This document shows positions 43,624-57,866 of a DNA stretch of 64,000 nucleotides, piece by piece (position 1 is the first letter of the stretch; every line of letters starts with the position of its first letter). This DNA is from Porpolomopsis calyptriformis (Eukaryota > Basidiomycota > Agaricomycetes > Agaricales > Hygrophoraceae): positions 2,018,216-2,082,215 of the forward strand of contig OX621171.1 of NCBI GenBank assembly GCA_951640195.1, in the 5' to 3' direction. The position numbers were made by a program, and so were the translations under genes. The notes beneath the pieces were generated by a model. It did not search any database and was not told the origin of the DNA. It worked only from the letters and a program-made list of their open reading frames with translations.

Positions 43624-45420
43624 AGGCTATGTCGCAGTGAAATATGTTTAGATTTTGATTTTTTACAAAGCTACTTCTTCGTTGTATACAGTATGGAACG
43701 CAAGATTTGCCTGCTAAGAAAACTTTAAATGCCGTCAACCTGTCAATCTATGACATGCCGAGGTAAAGGACCTTGGGTACACTGTATGATATTTACTGTT
43801 TGAAGTATAGTAATACATGACAATCCGAACAGAAAAAAAAAAAACCTACACCTTCGCGCTCACGCGAGTATGAGAGACGCGCCCCGATCAAACGATTGAG
43901 CTGAACCCGCTCCTTTCGTTTCTGACCATATCGGTGACGAAACTTTGCGGGAAAGTTAGCGCGAAGGAGAATCCCACGTTTAAAAAAAACTCACTGGAAG
44001 AATTTGCGGGAAACGCGGATAAAAAATCGCGCGGCACGGACGGTGAGTGTTTTGAGGAAATGGGCTGGGTCCGAAGGATTTTTACGCGTGACAAATGGCT
44101 CGGGGGGATGCTCCGGGAGATGGATGTTAAGAATGTCACCTCCAGCTAAGTAGAGGTTGCATTGATTGAACTGAATGGCGGACATGGCGGTGGTGAAGCG
44201 GGATAGGGCAGCGCAAGAAAGAAAGGTGGTGTGTAATAGAAAAACAAAGACTTGCTCGCTGTACTCTTTGCAATGTCCCTGCATTGTATGAATGTATGCA
44301 CTTCGAGTTTCATTGAGGTAGTGATATTCTCATCCTAATACTCCCTTGATAAACTTGAGCCTGTTATGTCCCATACAGCTTGTAGTTGAGGAGGAAAGTG
44401 TCTGATTCTGTTAGCCAAGTAGGTTCCTTGGCTGTAGTGTCTGCACTTTACACAGTGATCAGCATGAGCACGAAGGGTTGACGAATGACTCGATGCCTAG
44501 AAGTTAGAGTTGTAGCCATTCTTTAGTGCGTTTCACTGCAATCAGGGTGCTGGTTGAAGTTTCCTGACTTAGTCATTCACTCGTGCCCACTTCAACACAA
44601 AGCAGCAATTGAACGACCATCCAGCTCACAAGTATCGGCTTCGAAACTCACTGAGAGACCTCCAGGTTAACCTAGAGATTGGTTGGTTCACCATGCAAGG
44701 CTAATTCAATAGCAATCTGCAACTCAAGCTCAAATAACCATTACAACGAAAAGAAATTAAATTTGGAGATTAAAGTGAGGTATCTGAATTAAATAAAGGG
44801 AATGAAAGCGTACGAGAGTATACGTGCATGAGTATGATTGAGTGTGCGAGAGTGTATCTAGGAGAACGTATGTGCGAGGAGCGCCGTGCGTATGAAAGCA
44901 TATGTAAAAGAGCTGTGGATGTGAGAGCATATGTACGAGAGCAATTATTCAAAGGACATACATGCGGATTGGGATTACAGTCCGAGAGACGTCAAGGAGA
45001 TGCTCATATTAGTGAGCTCGCGGTCATCGTTCATCGCTGCTGCTTTTGCTGCCGCTTTTTCGTCTTCGGCTTCCCGCAGCATCTGTTCAAGCGATACACC
45101 AAAGCGGGGTGCCTTACCAGCTTTTGCCTTGGGGAGACCTTCCGGAATGTAGTAGCGACAGAATCTATTGCAAAGGTGATCATCGGTGAAATGTTGAAAA
45201 CAGGCCCCTATGTTGCCACCAGCGAAGAGGTTTCCGGAGAGTTCACTAAATATCATTCCATGAGTAAAATTGATGTGTGAGCATGCAACAAAATTTACGG
45301 GGCTGTTATGATTTGGGGATCAGAAAGTAGTGATGTACCACCTATTCTCAGGAAATAATCAGAATGCGGAATCAGTTAAATGCGAAAACAAACCTTGAAC
45401 ATCTGAAACGAAAGCCAACT
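43624..45420. other. 1.8 kb without a clear gene
   Basis: Holds the dispersed repeat at 43690-43785. A minus-strand frame at 45256-44975 (RYYIPEGLPKAKAGKAPRFG, then an Ala/Glu-rich helix) has coding character but no family that I recognise; it may be a gene fragment. The rest shows nothing. The second large repeat begins at 45421. Confidence 0.5.
43690..43785 (+). repeat. Dispersed repeat, second location
   Basis: Matches 28716-28800 with an insertion of about 8 bases (ACCTGTCA). It begins about 70 bases after the TET/JBP stop codon, so it may be a 3' end shared by related elements. Confidence 0.7.
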
Positions 45421-45607
45421 TCAGGGACCCATTATCAACAAAATGACCAAAATGCTGGCACAAAATTAATTCAAAATTCTTTGGGGGATCGTTAGGGCAT
45501 CCCAATACAATCAGTTTAAGCCATAAATTAAAAAAATCGGCGGTCCCATTCTTGAGATATATGTAAAATACTCCATTTATACCATTATGCAGCCCAGCTA
45601 TTGTATT

Positions 45608-47658
45608 GCACTCTATAAATCACAATTTCATGTCCATTCGATAGGCACAGTGAACTAATGGTGGGCCCACAGAAAATTCCGATTTTTAGAGCATTTGGTA
45701 TGTCGTGGTGGAAGATAGTAAGGTTTTAGGAGGAGGCATAAGTATAAGTAGCTATAGACTGCTCTAAAAATCGGGGTTTCATATTCAATCAATAGCCCCA
45801 GTGTCATAGAGGTGGGGAATACAAAAATCCCGATTTATGGACCATTTGGGGTACCGCAATCAGTGATATAAGGGGTATGGGGGGGTATATCTCCAACTTA
45901 TCACAGAGCTCTTTAAAAATCAAGATTTTATGTTCAATCGATAGCACTAGTGTCACAGATACTGGGAATACAAAAATCCTGATTTATAGACCATTTGGGG
46001 TACCGCAATAAGCTATATAAGGGGTATGGGGGGGTATATCTCCAACTTATCACAGAGCTCTTTAAAAATCAGGATTTCATGTTCAATCGATAGCAGTAGT
46101 GTCATAGAGGCTCGGAATAACAAAATCCTGATGTATAGGCAGAATAAGGTACCGCAATAAGCTATATAAGGGGTATGGGGGGGTATATCTCCAACTTATT
46201 ACAGAGGTCTTTAAAAACCTGGGTTTTATATTCAATCAATAGCCCCAGTGTCATAGAGGTGGGGAATACAAAAATCCTAAGTTATAGACCATTTGGGGTA
46301 CCGCAATCAGTTATATAAGGGGTATGGGGGGGTATATCTCCAACTTATTACAGACATCTTTAAACATCATAATTTCATGTTCAATCAATAGCACTAGTGT
46401 CATAGATGCTCGGAATAACAATATATGGGTAGAATAAGGCACTCCAATAAGGTATATAAAGGGTATGAGGGAGTATATCTCCAACTTATCACAGACCTCT
46501 TTAAACATCACAATTTCATGTTCAATCAATAGCACCAGTGTTATAGATGCTCGGAATAACAATATATGGTCAGAATGAGGTACTGCAATAAGCTATATAA
46601 GGGGTATGGGGGAGTATATCTCCAACTTATCACAGACCTCTTTAAACATCACAATTTCATGTTCAATCAATAGCACCAGTGTTACAGATGCTCGGAATGA
46701 CAATATATGGACAGAATGAGGCACTGCAATAAGCTATATAAGGGGTATAGGGGGGTATATCTCTAACTTATCACAGAGCTCTCTGAGCATCAGGATTTCA
46801 TGTTCAATCAATAGCACCTGTGTTACAAACATTGGGAATAGTCCAATCATCATGTGTAGATAGACTGGGGTGCCGCAAGAAGTATACAGGAGGTAGGGGG
46901 GGGTATACCTTCAAGTTATCACAGAGCTCTCTGAGCATCAGGATTTCATGTTCAATCAATAGCATTAGTGTTATAAACATTGGGAATAGTCTAATCCTTG
47001 TGTATGGATTGACTAGGGTGCCGCAATAAGTATATAAGATATCATGGGGTGGTATACCTTTAACTTATCAGAGAGCTCTCTAAGCATCGGGATTTTATGT
47101 TAAATCAACAGCATTAGTGTTACAAAGGTCAGGAGTAGTCTAATCCTCATGTGTGGAATGATTGGGGTATAGTATGTAAGAAGTATCGGATGATATACCT
47201 TCAACTTATCACAGAGCTCTCCGAGTATCAGGATTTTATGTTCAATCAATAGCATGAGTATTACAAAGGTTAGGAATAGTTCAATCATCATGTGTGGATT
47301 AACTAGGGTGCCGCAATAAGTATACAACAGGTATGGGAGGGTATACCTTCAACTTATCAGAGAGCCCTCTAAGCATCAGGATTTTATGTTCAATCAATAG
47401 CATTGGTGCTACAAACATCAGGAGTAGTCCAATCCTCATGTGTGGAATAATTGGGGTACCGTAATTAGCATGCAAGAGGTATCAGAGGTTATACCTTCAA
47501 CTTCTCACCGAGCTCTCTAACCTTCAGCATGTTATGTTCAATCAATAGCATTAGTGTGATAACATCCCAGAATAACCACATCCCCATGGGCAGACTGATT
47601 GGGGTACCACAATGAGCAGTGTAACACATATAGGTAGAATAGACCTGTGAATATATAA
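45608..47658. repeat. Satellite, copy 2
   Basis: Same 14 units with the same unit-length pattern as in copy 1. Nothing shows gain or loss of a unit between copies, unusual for a tandem array unless the block duplication is recent. Confidence 0.9.
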
Positions 47659-47674
47659 TCTTCAAATCGATACA

Positions 47675-50600
47675 TTAGCTACTAGATTGCTCTGATCCTG
47701 GCTCATCTGTGTACTCTAATGAATCGGAATCGGAATCAGACTCTAAATCTGCCCGTTCCCTAGCAGCCTTGACTCTTGACTGAGATCTACCTACTATATG
47801 TCTTCCTGAACCTGAATCTTCTCTCTCCGCATCTTTCCTAGCAGCGTTCATTCTTGACCGAGTTATCCGCACACCACTCACCCCCTTTCTTCCCTCGTCT
47901 TTCTGGGCAGCCTTGGCCTTTGAGCAAGTAACCCTAACCTGTTGCTCTTTCCCGCTCTCTGAACCTGAAGGATTGTTGTCTGCTTTCTGTCTCACAGGAG
48001 GCTTTCGTTTTTGGTAGATTTTGGCAGACTTTCGGCTCCGAATAGGTGGTTTTATCGATCTCCCCAAGGTTTCATCTAGTCGTCTCTGAAGTATATTCTT
48101 TGAAGCATGAGGCCTTTTTAGGACCTGAGTTCGTGGACGCGCAGCCACCTCTTTCCCAATTTCTTCAATCCGATAGAACTTTGAATTCGAAATAAAGTTG
48201 ATCTTGCCTGATTTCATCCCCCATATGACTTGTTTCCCCTTTTTATTCGATAGGCCACCTACAGGAAGGCATTGTAACTGGCCAAATATATTGTCCAATT
48301 CACGGCAGAGCTGATCACCTTCATCCATATCCCAATCCACAAGATATTGGTGGTAAGTGGAGATATATCCTCCAGGCTGGGTGTATGGTTTCCAGACTGA
48401 ATTCTCTGGGATCTGGATAGTTTGTTCAGGGAAGAAGGTTGCCCGACGTGCTGAAAATGATAGATCATGGGAGTGACTCAAAGGAAGCTTTCCTTTAAGG
48501 CCACAGCTCGAAGGAAGGAATCGGCAATGGTCAATGCCTATGATATGCTGAATCGCAGGTACCGTCCAAGTCTCCATTGCTTCCTGAACTGTGGTTGGCT
48601 TGGGTAAAACACCTGCTGATGCAAACTGCTCTGCCAGACTTAGCCACAGCTGATGCGTGAACTCAACAAACAACAGCTTTGTGTAAAGCAGTTCAGGAGC
48701 TTCCCAGTCATCATCCAACCTCCATTCCCTAAGGAAAATCTCTGGCTCGGTTTCCAACAGTTTCTGAATTCTTGACCAAGATGGATCAGGACCCCAAGGG
48801 CACGCATCTTGCTGATACATTTGAATAAGATGATATGGCTGGTTGGCTTGAGTTGCCTGTGGCTTCTTCAAGGACTGTCCATACGCTTGGATAACCTCAG
48901 CTGGATCCTCCTCCGGTAGTTCTCTTAGAGATAGCACTCCTTTCTTCAACTTGAGGTCGTGAAGAAAGAACATTCCGAACCTCCACATTATCGAACTGAA
49001 ACGAAGGTCTCGCAACACATCATTCAAGAATGTGTGCTTTATCCTTGGCGTGACCATGGTGTGCTTAATCAGGTGGATGATAAGCGTAGCCATCATCCCA
49101 TAGTTGCTTGGTCGATTTCGTGAAAGGTGTAGTTGGACGTTTTGAAACTCTGCTAGCCTTCTTGCCAACAACTTGAAAAAGAGGCTCGACTTGATCCAAA
49201 TGATAGGGTCAGACGACATATAGTCTTGTGCCTGGCAATCATTAGACATTTCTAGTTTGCAGTTATTTCGCTGCTTACCTTTTCAGATGCTACATCAAGA
49301 AGCTTTATAATGGCTAACCCACTCCCTCTAACTTCTTCTCTAACGCCGAATGACTGGATTTGAGAAGATTGAAACAGCTTTTTCCAGTGATCACAGCTAG
49401 TCATGAATCGGTCATTTGTCTTGACTGCATCACAGTCATCACATAGGTAGTTCGTTTGGCCAGGAAGTCGCACCACCTCAAAGCAAAGGTTGTAGCTGGA
49501 TCGGAAGCAAAGGTGTACAAGCCGACTTTTCTTCAACTTGGTTTCAGCCTGTCTCCCTCCATAAGCTCCAAACATGGCAGTATAATGGGTCATTCCTTTT
49601 TTCATCCCCATAAGGTCGTACGAGTCGTCGATCCTATCTAACCTCCACAGCCCTACCAATGGCTCCTGATCCTCCCTAGAAGGAGGATGGTATGAAATCC
49701 CAAGATCAAGCAAGAGTTCTCCATGCGATCGGTCCTTCATATAATCCCAGTCCATGTTAGGAATCATCGAACAGAGTGCCTGATATATATTCTCGGTTGG
49801 GTGGTGCTGCTTAGAGAGCAGTTTGATACCTCGAGCATCTACAACAAAGAAAAAGGACCCGAATCGGCCTAGGAGATCGGGCTGGTTATTTATGATGTCG
49901 CAGAGAGTGGTTCGCATGGAAGAAAATGCTTCAGGTGTGAGGGGAATGGTCTTGGTCGTACGTCTTGTCCCTATTTTCCATTGGAGATTACTGACGCTTG
50001 TAGGAAGATACTCCATAATTCCGGTGTAGTTGGCTAAAACCACTGGCAGAGCAGGCATGATCACTTGTGAGAACCACAACTCCTGTACCTCCCTTGGCAT
50101 CAGAGTAGTCATTCTATGCGTTCCTGGGTCTTTCCTAATCATACGAGGGAAGAAGACGTAGGTGTTAAATTGGCCTGATCCTTGACCCATCTGCCCGAAA
50201 TGGGTATGTGGCAAGGCACTAAGTGGATACCTTTTAGACCTCTGCCTAGGATTTCGAGTGGTAGGTGGTTGTAGAACCTGGACATAGACATGATTGTTGA
50301 TAGAGAATGGAGGTTTGTCATCTAATAGTGGAAGAAGGTGAATATTGATTGGACCAATGAACTGTGGTTTATGCGTGACCCATATGACGCTGTCGATATC
50401 CACCGACACTGACACTTCTTCATCGTCCAGGTTTACTCTATCCTTCTCCAAGTCGAAGTAGATGAATTTGTTGTTGCGTGCTTTACCTTTTACAAACACA
50501 CCCTGGCTCTCTGATGTCCCTTCCACCCCTCCCGCCTCATCCAACATATCCTGAGCACCCATCACAGTCACATCTGGGTTGTCCATAGCTGGTAGGGAAT

Positions 50601-53042
50601 TCAGCACCTCAGAAGAATGAGAAGATAACGAGGATGGGTATGCAACTGGAGATGATGGTAAACATCCACTTGCTTGATCACTTGAATCCCAGTGTGGAAG
50701 AAGGTGGTCATTGAGGAGAACCGGTTCCTGGTTATTGAACATAGAGAAAAAATCGGCCTGCAACCTATAGCCTCTATCCCTCCAGATACTCCAGTGCTTG
50801 CCCAATACAAGCATTCCATTGGTGTCAAAGGTCCACGTGTTTGGAATGATATCAGCTTGATCCTCGGAGCAAACCAACATAGCTGATTCGTAGTCATCAA
50901 AAGGCCGCTCATCAATGCTTGTTGCTAATGCTTCTTCACCCCCATTCCCATTTAGCTCAACCTCTGGAAGTTGGATTTCAGGTAGAGACCTTCTGGAAGG
51001 CTGAGGTGGTAGGTTGATTACAATGGAATCATCATCGTTGTCATCATTGTCATTGTCATTGTCATCATCATTGTGATTGTTGTCGTCATTGCTGGCATTG
51101 CCATCCTTGTCGTGACTATCCAGAAGATGGCCTAGTTGATTAATATAGGTAGCCTCTTTAGATTGATTATCACAGGTAATCGGAATGAGATAATACTCAC
51201 ACTTCATACGAGCAGTTGCAAGCGCAAGTGCTATTACCTCGAAACGCTTGAATTTTAAAAGCCCAGCCTTCATATCATTCACAACCTCAGAATTGGGTTC
51301 CATGGAATACCGAAGCAGGGTCTGAGTCTTGTTCCAGAAGTCATATGATTTTTGTACAGTTTGAAGCGCAGTGAGAAATATTCTCTCTCGCATCGCATGA
51401 ACACATTGCAATTTGGGTGCAAGTGGGTGTTGGTTAATGTCTGTGGAATACATCCAACCATTATCAAAGATTTCTTGGCAAAGCGATGCCATCCAGGAAC
51501 CAGTGTCGGCCTCACTCTGTTGAAATATGTATATGAATATGCTTCTTCTGTATAGAAACGAGATTTTCACCGTATTCCAATTCGGTTCGATTACTTGGGG
51601 ACCTCGCTCATCCAACTCACTACCCAGGATCCACCCAAACACATTAGCAATAGCCCTCCAATAGTAGTTGCCATTCCACTCCGTCCAATCTGAGTACATA
51701 TTGGTTTCGAGTGGAGCTCCATGGCTAAAAACAAGAACCTTCTCCTGCTGGTAATCAAATAAAGCTAGCCTTTGGGTTGCAGAAGATTGCCATGATAGTG
51801 GAGGGAAAAATAACACAGGCTTTTTCGGGATAGCAACGTGAGGTGGAAGAAGGAGAGTTTTATGGATTTCGGTAGACAGGATGTCTTCTTCTTCTCTTAT
51901 TACCCTGCTCACCGTTTCCGAGTCTAGATAGTAGGAATATCTCTGAGATGGCATCTGGGGTTGAATGGACATATACCATGATTTCAAAAGGTAAATTTCT
52001 ATGACCGCGTGATCCAGGTGGTTTCCAGGCTTAGCAGATCCCAATGATTGACAAGCTGAAGCCCATATCCTTGGATCTGCTAGCTTCGTGTCTAATATCC
52101 TTAATGAGTCTAATCACCACCAATAATATAAGAACATACCTATAAAAAGCTCTTGCTCAGATCGTGGTAGATTCAATCGAATGGCATTTTTTGCTAGTAA
52201 ATGAGAATGAGCGCTGTCACTTTCACTGGATCCAATGAAATCTGATCCGTTATTGCTAGCTGGCGACGATGATCGGCTTGTTGAGCTTCTAAAAGTTTAG
52301 TATTTAACCTAACATTTCGAATGATAGATTTATTCACCGGTGTCTGGTTTCAAATCGCGAGTTGTTCCTTCTAATATCCACCGAAGGCTCTGAAGGAGAG
52401 CTATAATCACTAAACCTAACCAGTATTAATACGCAAGTATCTTATGATTTCTCTTAAAATACATACCATGCTTTCGCCACCTGGAAAATAAATAAATGTA
52501 AGTTATTATTGTCATAGGTTAATTGAGACATACAGCGTCATTATCCTTTCTACTTATTGCGTTTTGGACCCTTGAAGGACCTGGCTGGGGACCTAAGGGA
52601 GCCAATGGAGGTATCGATATATATTGCTGATCCGAATTCTGGATGTTAAGATGATTTAGGCTAATTAACGTTGTCTGTAATAATGTGAGCACTTTAACCT
52701 TGAAAACAGATATACACTTACTGAGTATACTGGCTTTTTGTTGATTAATATATGTTTTTTGGAAGGCATATGTTTTTCTCCTAGCATCGGTATTGGCATT
52801 GGCATCTTCTCTGCACAAGGCATATTCAGGATATTACGTATATCACTATCATCTGAACCACTAGAAGTCGAATCCCCTTCCTGGTTTATTATGGTTTTAT
52901 TAGCCTCGTAATGATTTAATTGTGTGAATCGAATTAGATACATAACTACTAGGGATAGGCTTACCTTGGCTAGTGAGGACATAGCTATGATCCTATCTAT
53001 ATCACTGTCATAATCTGCACCTTCATTTGCCTGGTTTGCCAT
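47675..53042 (-). CDS. Giant orphan protein, copy 2
   Basis: Same eight-exon structure and length as the copy at 13457-18824. About ten amino-acid substitutions separate them, including I-to-V, K-to-E and V-to-I in the central part and seven in the C-terminal part (for example R-to-H twice, R-to-C, K-to-Q). Most trace to CpG transitions. No stop or frameshift has arisen in either copy. Confidence 0.85.
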
Positions 53043-53171
53043 ATTGGAGGTTAAGATCGAGAGCTATGTTTGTGCAATAGTCGAGACAAAGTGTATCTAC
53101 ATTCACGTGACATATATATAGCTGTGGGAATATAATACGAATAATCAACATTGGTCCGTAGATTTATTATT
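53043..53171. promoter_or_regulatory. Bidirectional promoter, copy 2
   Basis: Identical to 18825-18953 as far as I can see by eye. Confidence 0.5.
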
Positions 53172-54537
53172 ATGGCACCTACAACCGAGGAAAAACAATG
53201 GAAATCTGCAAAAGTCGTAGAATACCTCGAGGTTCCTAATCCAAATGATGGTGAGATATCACCTATGCCTTGTTCTATTTGTTCCGAATCAAAACTTTAT
53301 AGGCTCTCCTTGCAAATTCGTTAAGAATGACTTGTAAGTGTTTATCGATAATGCTTGAATAGTAGTCATTTGATTATTTCCCTCAAACACAGCTGCCTCA
53401 TCCGTCACCTTGGCCTCCATGCAAAGGAAGAAAATAATATTATAATGGACGACTACTGGAAAGGTTTGATCCTACAAATAAGAAAAACTACTAAGGTGAT
53501 ACACCTGCTCAAGCTACCCTACCCAATGTTGACAATGTGCTTTAGAACAAGTATCTTGCTAAGGTTTCATGGATGTATACAGCCAAGCAGTTGTTGGAGA
53601 GAAGTGATGTTAAGGCTGATACTAAAAGGTTGCATCTCAAAACCTACTCCTTCTCCTGTCACTCTATGTTCTTCTTACTCTTGACAGGTATATAAACACA
53701 TTTGGAAAGCAAGAGCTGTGTGGCTCTGATTCTACAGATATCATTGATGCGCAAGCCTTGGAAGGTGAGGGTTATTATATCGAGAAGCAGATATAAAAGA
53801 ATGAACTGAACTGAACTGAAAATTAAACTGTAGATACAATCGACATTGTTATTATTAAAAATCAGATCGAAGATCAACCTCCAGTAACCGCGTATTACAT
53901 GCGGTAAGCTTGACGATAATACCAACCCATCTATTATACTAAAATTTCTATTAGATACTTCTGGGATGGGCATAGGCAGGCATTGAAGGTGCGTTCATTG
54001 AACTAAACATATACCCTGTAGTAATCTATTGGGTGGTAGGGCGAGCCAGAAATATGTGGCGCAACTCACTGTTATTCACTTTGGTCCCCCGATACAGAGG
54101 AACAACGCTACTGCTGGTCCTGCAAAAGATGGTCCCATCTTACTTGCCTAGGAACCCCTGCCAACATTACCCAGCAGCAGTATCTTAACAATCTCTATGC
54201 TATAGAGAAGTTTGCCGACACCCCAAAAATTATACTTCAAGTTGCTTTCCAACCCACAGCTAGGGGAGGTCTCACTTATTTTACAGCCGGAAATATTAGG
54301 ATCGTGAACAAGGCTAGAAAGTTGCTTTCTTCACAGGAACGCAGTGTCGTCCAAGCCTCTGGATGGATAGCTGCTCACCTCATTGAGGAGTCTCGGTTAA
54401 ATATGATAGACACTGACTGGGAAAACTGGCTTGAGGCAGAATTCGGCATAGATAACACAGACTCTTATGAGCCATTAGTCGTTACAGACCAAACATACTA
54501 TACTTGCCCTCGGTGTAGCTCAGATTTGCTTATTTGA
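53172..54537 (+). CDS. BAH-PHD protein, copy 2
   Basis: Same eight exons as 18954-20319. The coding differences that I found are silent CpG transitions (CTT/CTC in the first exon, ATT/ATC in the sixth), so the two proteins are identical by eye. One further change lies in the intron after the seventh exon. Confidence 0.7.
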
Positions 54538-54609
54538 TACCTTACCATTCTTCTAGCTTATCTAATACCTACTATCCTTCACCGTGTTACTGCTAAAAAC
54601 TCAGCTATT

Positions 54610-55760
54610 ATGTTCCCCTCCACTATAAAACAAAGTGCAACAGATCTAATGGATGGAATACTGAAAGCAAAGAGAATCGTCGTGCTCTGTGGTAAATCGA
54701 CCCATCATCATGTTTCATTCAAATACTTACCTACTCTCTAGGAGCAGGAATATCCGTGGCTGCAGGTATTCCATGTTTTAGAGGACCAGACGGCTTATAT
54801 ACTGGCAACGCACTATCTGGATTTACCGGAGTCAACCTGACTGATCTGCTTACTAGCTCATCCCTCGTAGTGAGAAATATATGTTCAAGTGAGGATTAGT
54901 TGACCAAGTTAATGTTCTAGACCCAAAAGCAACAATCACTGCATTGTCAGCTCATTGCCACCCTTGCTGAGAAAGCGGCGATCGCACAACCCACTGCCTT
55001 CCACCATTTCCTTCGTGCTCTAGACCTCCAAGGAGTGTTACTCCGTGTTTACACTCAAAATATCGATGGTTTGGAGCTCAAGGCTGGGTTACATATGTCC
55101 TCAGAAATTCACCCCAGTGATGGACCAGCCCGATGCATTCCATTGCATGGATCCCTAGAGGAACTACGATGCCCTGGCTGCTCCTCCATTTTTATCCTCG
55201 AACCATACTACCCCTCTTTGAAAGAGGGCCAACTACCAGAATGCACTGAATGTCAAATCAATATGGAAAAGAGGGTAGAGCAGGGCAAACGCAGAACGAC
55301 TGTGCCTCGACTCCGACCCAATATCATTCTTTACGGAGAACCACATCCTCGAGGAGAAGAAATAGCAAACGTGCAGCAAAATGATCTTGGGTTAACTACC
55401 ACCCCCAGTCGCCAACTAGATCTTCTCCTTGTGGTTGGCACTAGCTTGAAAGTGAAGGGTACTACTGACTTTATCAAGCAGTCCGCTAGAATCTTAGCAA
55501 AAAATTCCCCCAAATCCAGTTTACAAGCATCGCCTCAAGTTATATATCTCAATAATACCTTTACAAACACAGCTACGTGGGCTGGTATATTCGATGCTTG
55601 GATAGACATGGACTGTGAAGAGTTTGCACGGTTGGCATTGAAAAGGATGGAGGAGATGATTGCGTCAGGTGAAATGCTCGAAAGCAACCACACTCAGGTT
55701 CAGGTTCTCTATGGAGACAGAAAGCTTAACTACAGACCATCATGGAGGTTATGGTCTTGA
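54610..55760 (+). CDS. Sir2-family deacetylase, copy 2
   Basis: Join 54610-54691, 54742-54869, 54921-55760. Two silent CpG transitions relative to copy 1; the 349-residue product is identical and all catalytic and zinc residues are kept. Confidence 0.92.
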
Positions 55761-56294
55761 TAAAATTACTGAATTAGCATCTATTACGCTGCATGCATGT
55801 CGCATCAAACTTTCCACAAATATTAATCAACTTGTATTGCTGCATTCCAAGCTAGTTACTATATAAGTCTACTACATACGATTTGTGCTAAACCTGTGTA
55901 GACATGTTGAGCTGTGTGCAGGTGTAAATTAGCAAGTTCACATGCGCCACTCCCATCCCATTTTGGTATGCAAATGTGATGTCACGCATAACATATCAAG
56001 TTGCTTTGATACTGTATTGATTAACTCCCAGCTATCTTGTCTGTGTATGCGTGAATATCAACTAGCTGTTATGTACTTATGAAGTGATGTGCTATGAAGT
56101 GATGTGTGAGGAGCCTAAGTAGTGATCAAGAGCTGTGACTCACACACGAAACTACTTCCAGCACCACAATGGCTATACGCATGCGATTGAATGAATGCTT
56201 ATTTTTTCACCACATCTAGATAAATTTTATGCTGATTATCTTGTTTTCATGCAGTTATCCACCCACCCCCAAATGTAACTACCCTTGGAACCAA
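55761..56294. other. Intergenic region, copy 2
   Basis: Same as 21543-22076; no gene seen. Confidence 0.4.
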
Positions 56295-57379
56295 ATGATG
56301 TGTTCTTCTCGATGCTTGGATGCGGATAATAATCGGTGGTCGAACGATCGCTCTCCTGTTCCACCAAGCGACACCATCTGGCTCTTTGAGGAAATCAGCC
56401 ACCCTTTCACACAACCTGACTTGACCCTCAAATTGAACCAGCAAAAGCAGATCATTTTACATGCTTTTTGCAAAAGCAGAAACAAACATCGACACTACAC
56501 TCTCCCTCTATCGACCACACTTCAGATCGCTCTTCTTGACCTTGAATACTGGGCGAATGTTGCTAACCCTCATCCCAGTGCAAATCGTATCACACGTTAC
56601 CTGGAAAGGCTCAGGTCTGATCTCTGGGTTGAGTTATCACAAAACCATGGCAGCTTTGGCTCTAGCTTCCAACCTAAAACGACAATACCGTGGGCAGTTA
56701 GAATGAATCACTTTTTTGGCCACTCTTTCTTCGGCAGACGGGAGTACCTTCAGAAATGCAAGGCAAATGGGTGGACTCCATACACCCATGAAGACCCAAC
56801 CTTATACCGTAAGAGGCAGCTTCTGCATACACAAGCTTCCCTTATCTCATCATGCTTTCCAATTCAAACTACATAGAATGGCATACTTTATTCGAAACCC
56901 ATACAAACTGGCTAAGCAGGGGGTTCCAGCTATGTCTCCAGCAGCTAGAATCACACACGAAACCTCCCCGGTTTGACAGAGGGCACTCTGTGACCTGTGC
57001 GCTTGCTTTGTTCCCTGGAGTTAACGGTGAGAGTAAATGAAATCAACATCTTGGCTTAGGGATGCTCTAATGCTATATGCTTCTCTTTGCTACTGGCATC
57101 AATGAAAATACAGCCCAACAGTGGGCTAACGATGTTCAGGAGAAGAATATCAACCCAGATTCCCATGGATACGGTGTAAATACATCATCACCTACCCATG
57201 AGGCTGATCTTGGGTAGGTCTGTAAGACACACATGGTTCACATTCACTCATTGTGATCATTTAGTATTTCACAGCTAGCAATGAATCTTTCAGCTGATAA
57301 TGATCAGCCAGTGGGATCCCATGGTGCATTTCATTCAGATGAATTTACCAAGCTGATACTGATCCAAGATCCAAGCTGA
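56295..57379 (+). CDS. Orphan family X member 1, copy 2
   Basis: Same four exons as 22077-23161. One amino-acid difference: Pro replaces Leu directly before the WAVR signature. Pro is also found there in member 2 (RPWAVR), so copy 1 probably carries the derived state through CpG loss. Confidence 0.65.
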
Positions 57380-57866
57380 GATAGAGGGGGGGCAGCCTCA
57401 ATTCTCCAATAACAGTGTTACCATTCCTCCACGATTCGAAAGGAAGATGAAGACGAAGATGAAGACGAAGATGATAATGAAAGTTTCTTGATGTTTTTTG
57501 TTTTTTTACATGCGAACAGCAGCTGCAAGTTACCATGGGACTTACAGATCATTGTAGCCACCTTTCCTCAGCGGTATACCTCACACCTCCACAATCTGTA
57601 TCCTTCACTTCAATAAATTATAATGAGGATGATGGTTTTCACCGTAATATTTATAACTCCTTCAACCAGATGAAGGAGTAGTGGAATGAATCAAATGGCA
57701 AAGAAAACGTCAGGGCTTCTTTGTCACCCTCAAACTTGAGAATATGGCATTCATTTATAGCACATGATCTAATCCAAGTCCTGGATAGAATCATATCGTC
57801 TTTGTAGCTTTCAAACTCTTTAATCGAATAAATACCCACGTGACCCCCACACATACGTTCATTATC
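57380..57866. other. Intergenic region, copy 2
   Basis: Same as 23162-23648, with one CpG difference near 57407. Confidence 0.4.

Noticed and set aside
43888..44149. Short overlapping frames near 44 kb
   Set aside because: Low-complexity composition, no recognisable motif, no splice structure.
11203..45420. Starship-type element
   Set aside because: Those carry a DUF3435 tyrosine recombinase as first gene and are known from Pezizomycotina; I see no tyrosine recombinase motif here.
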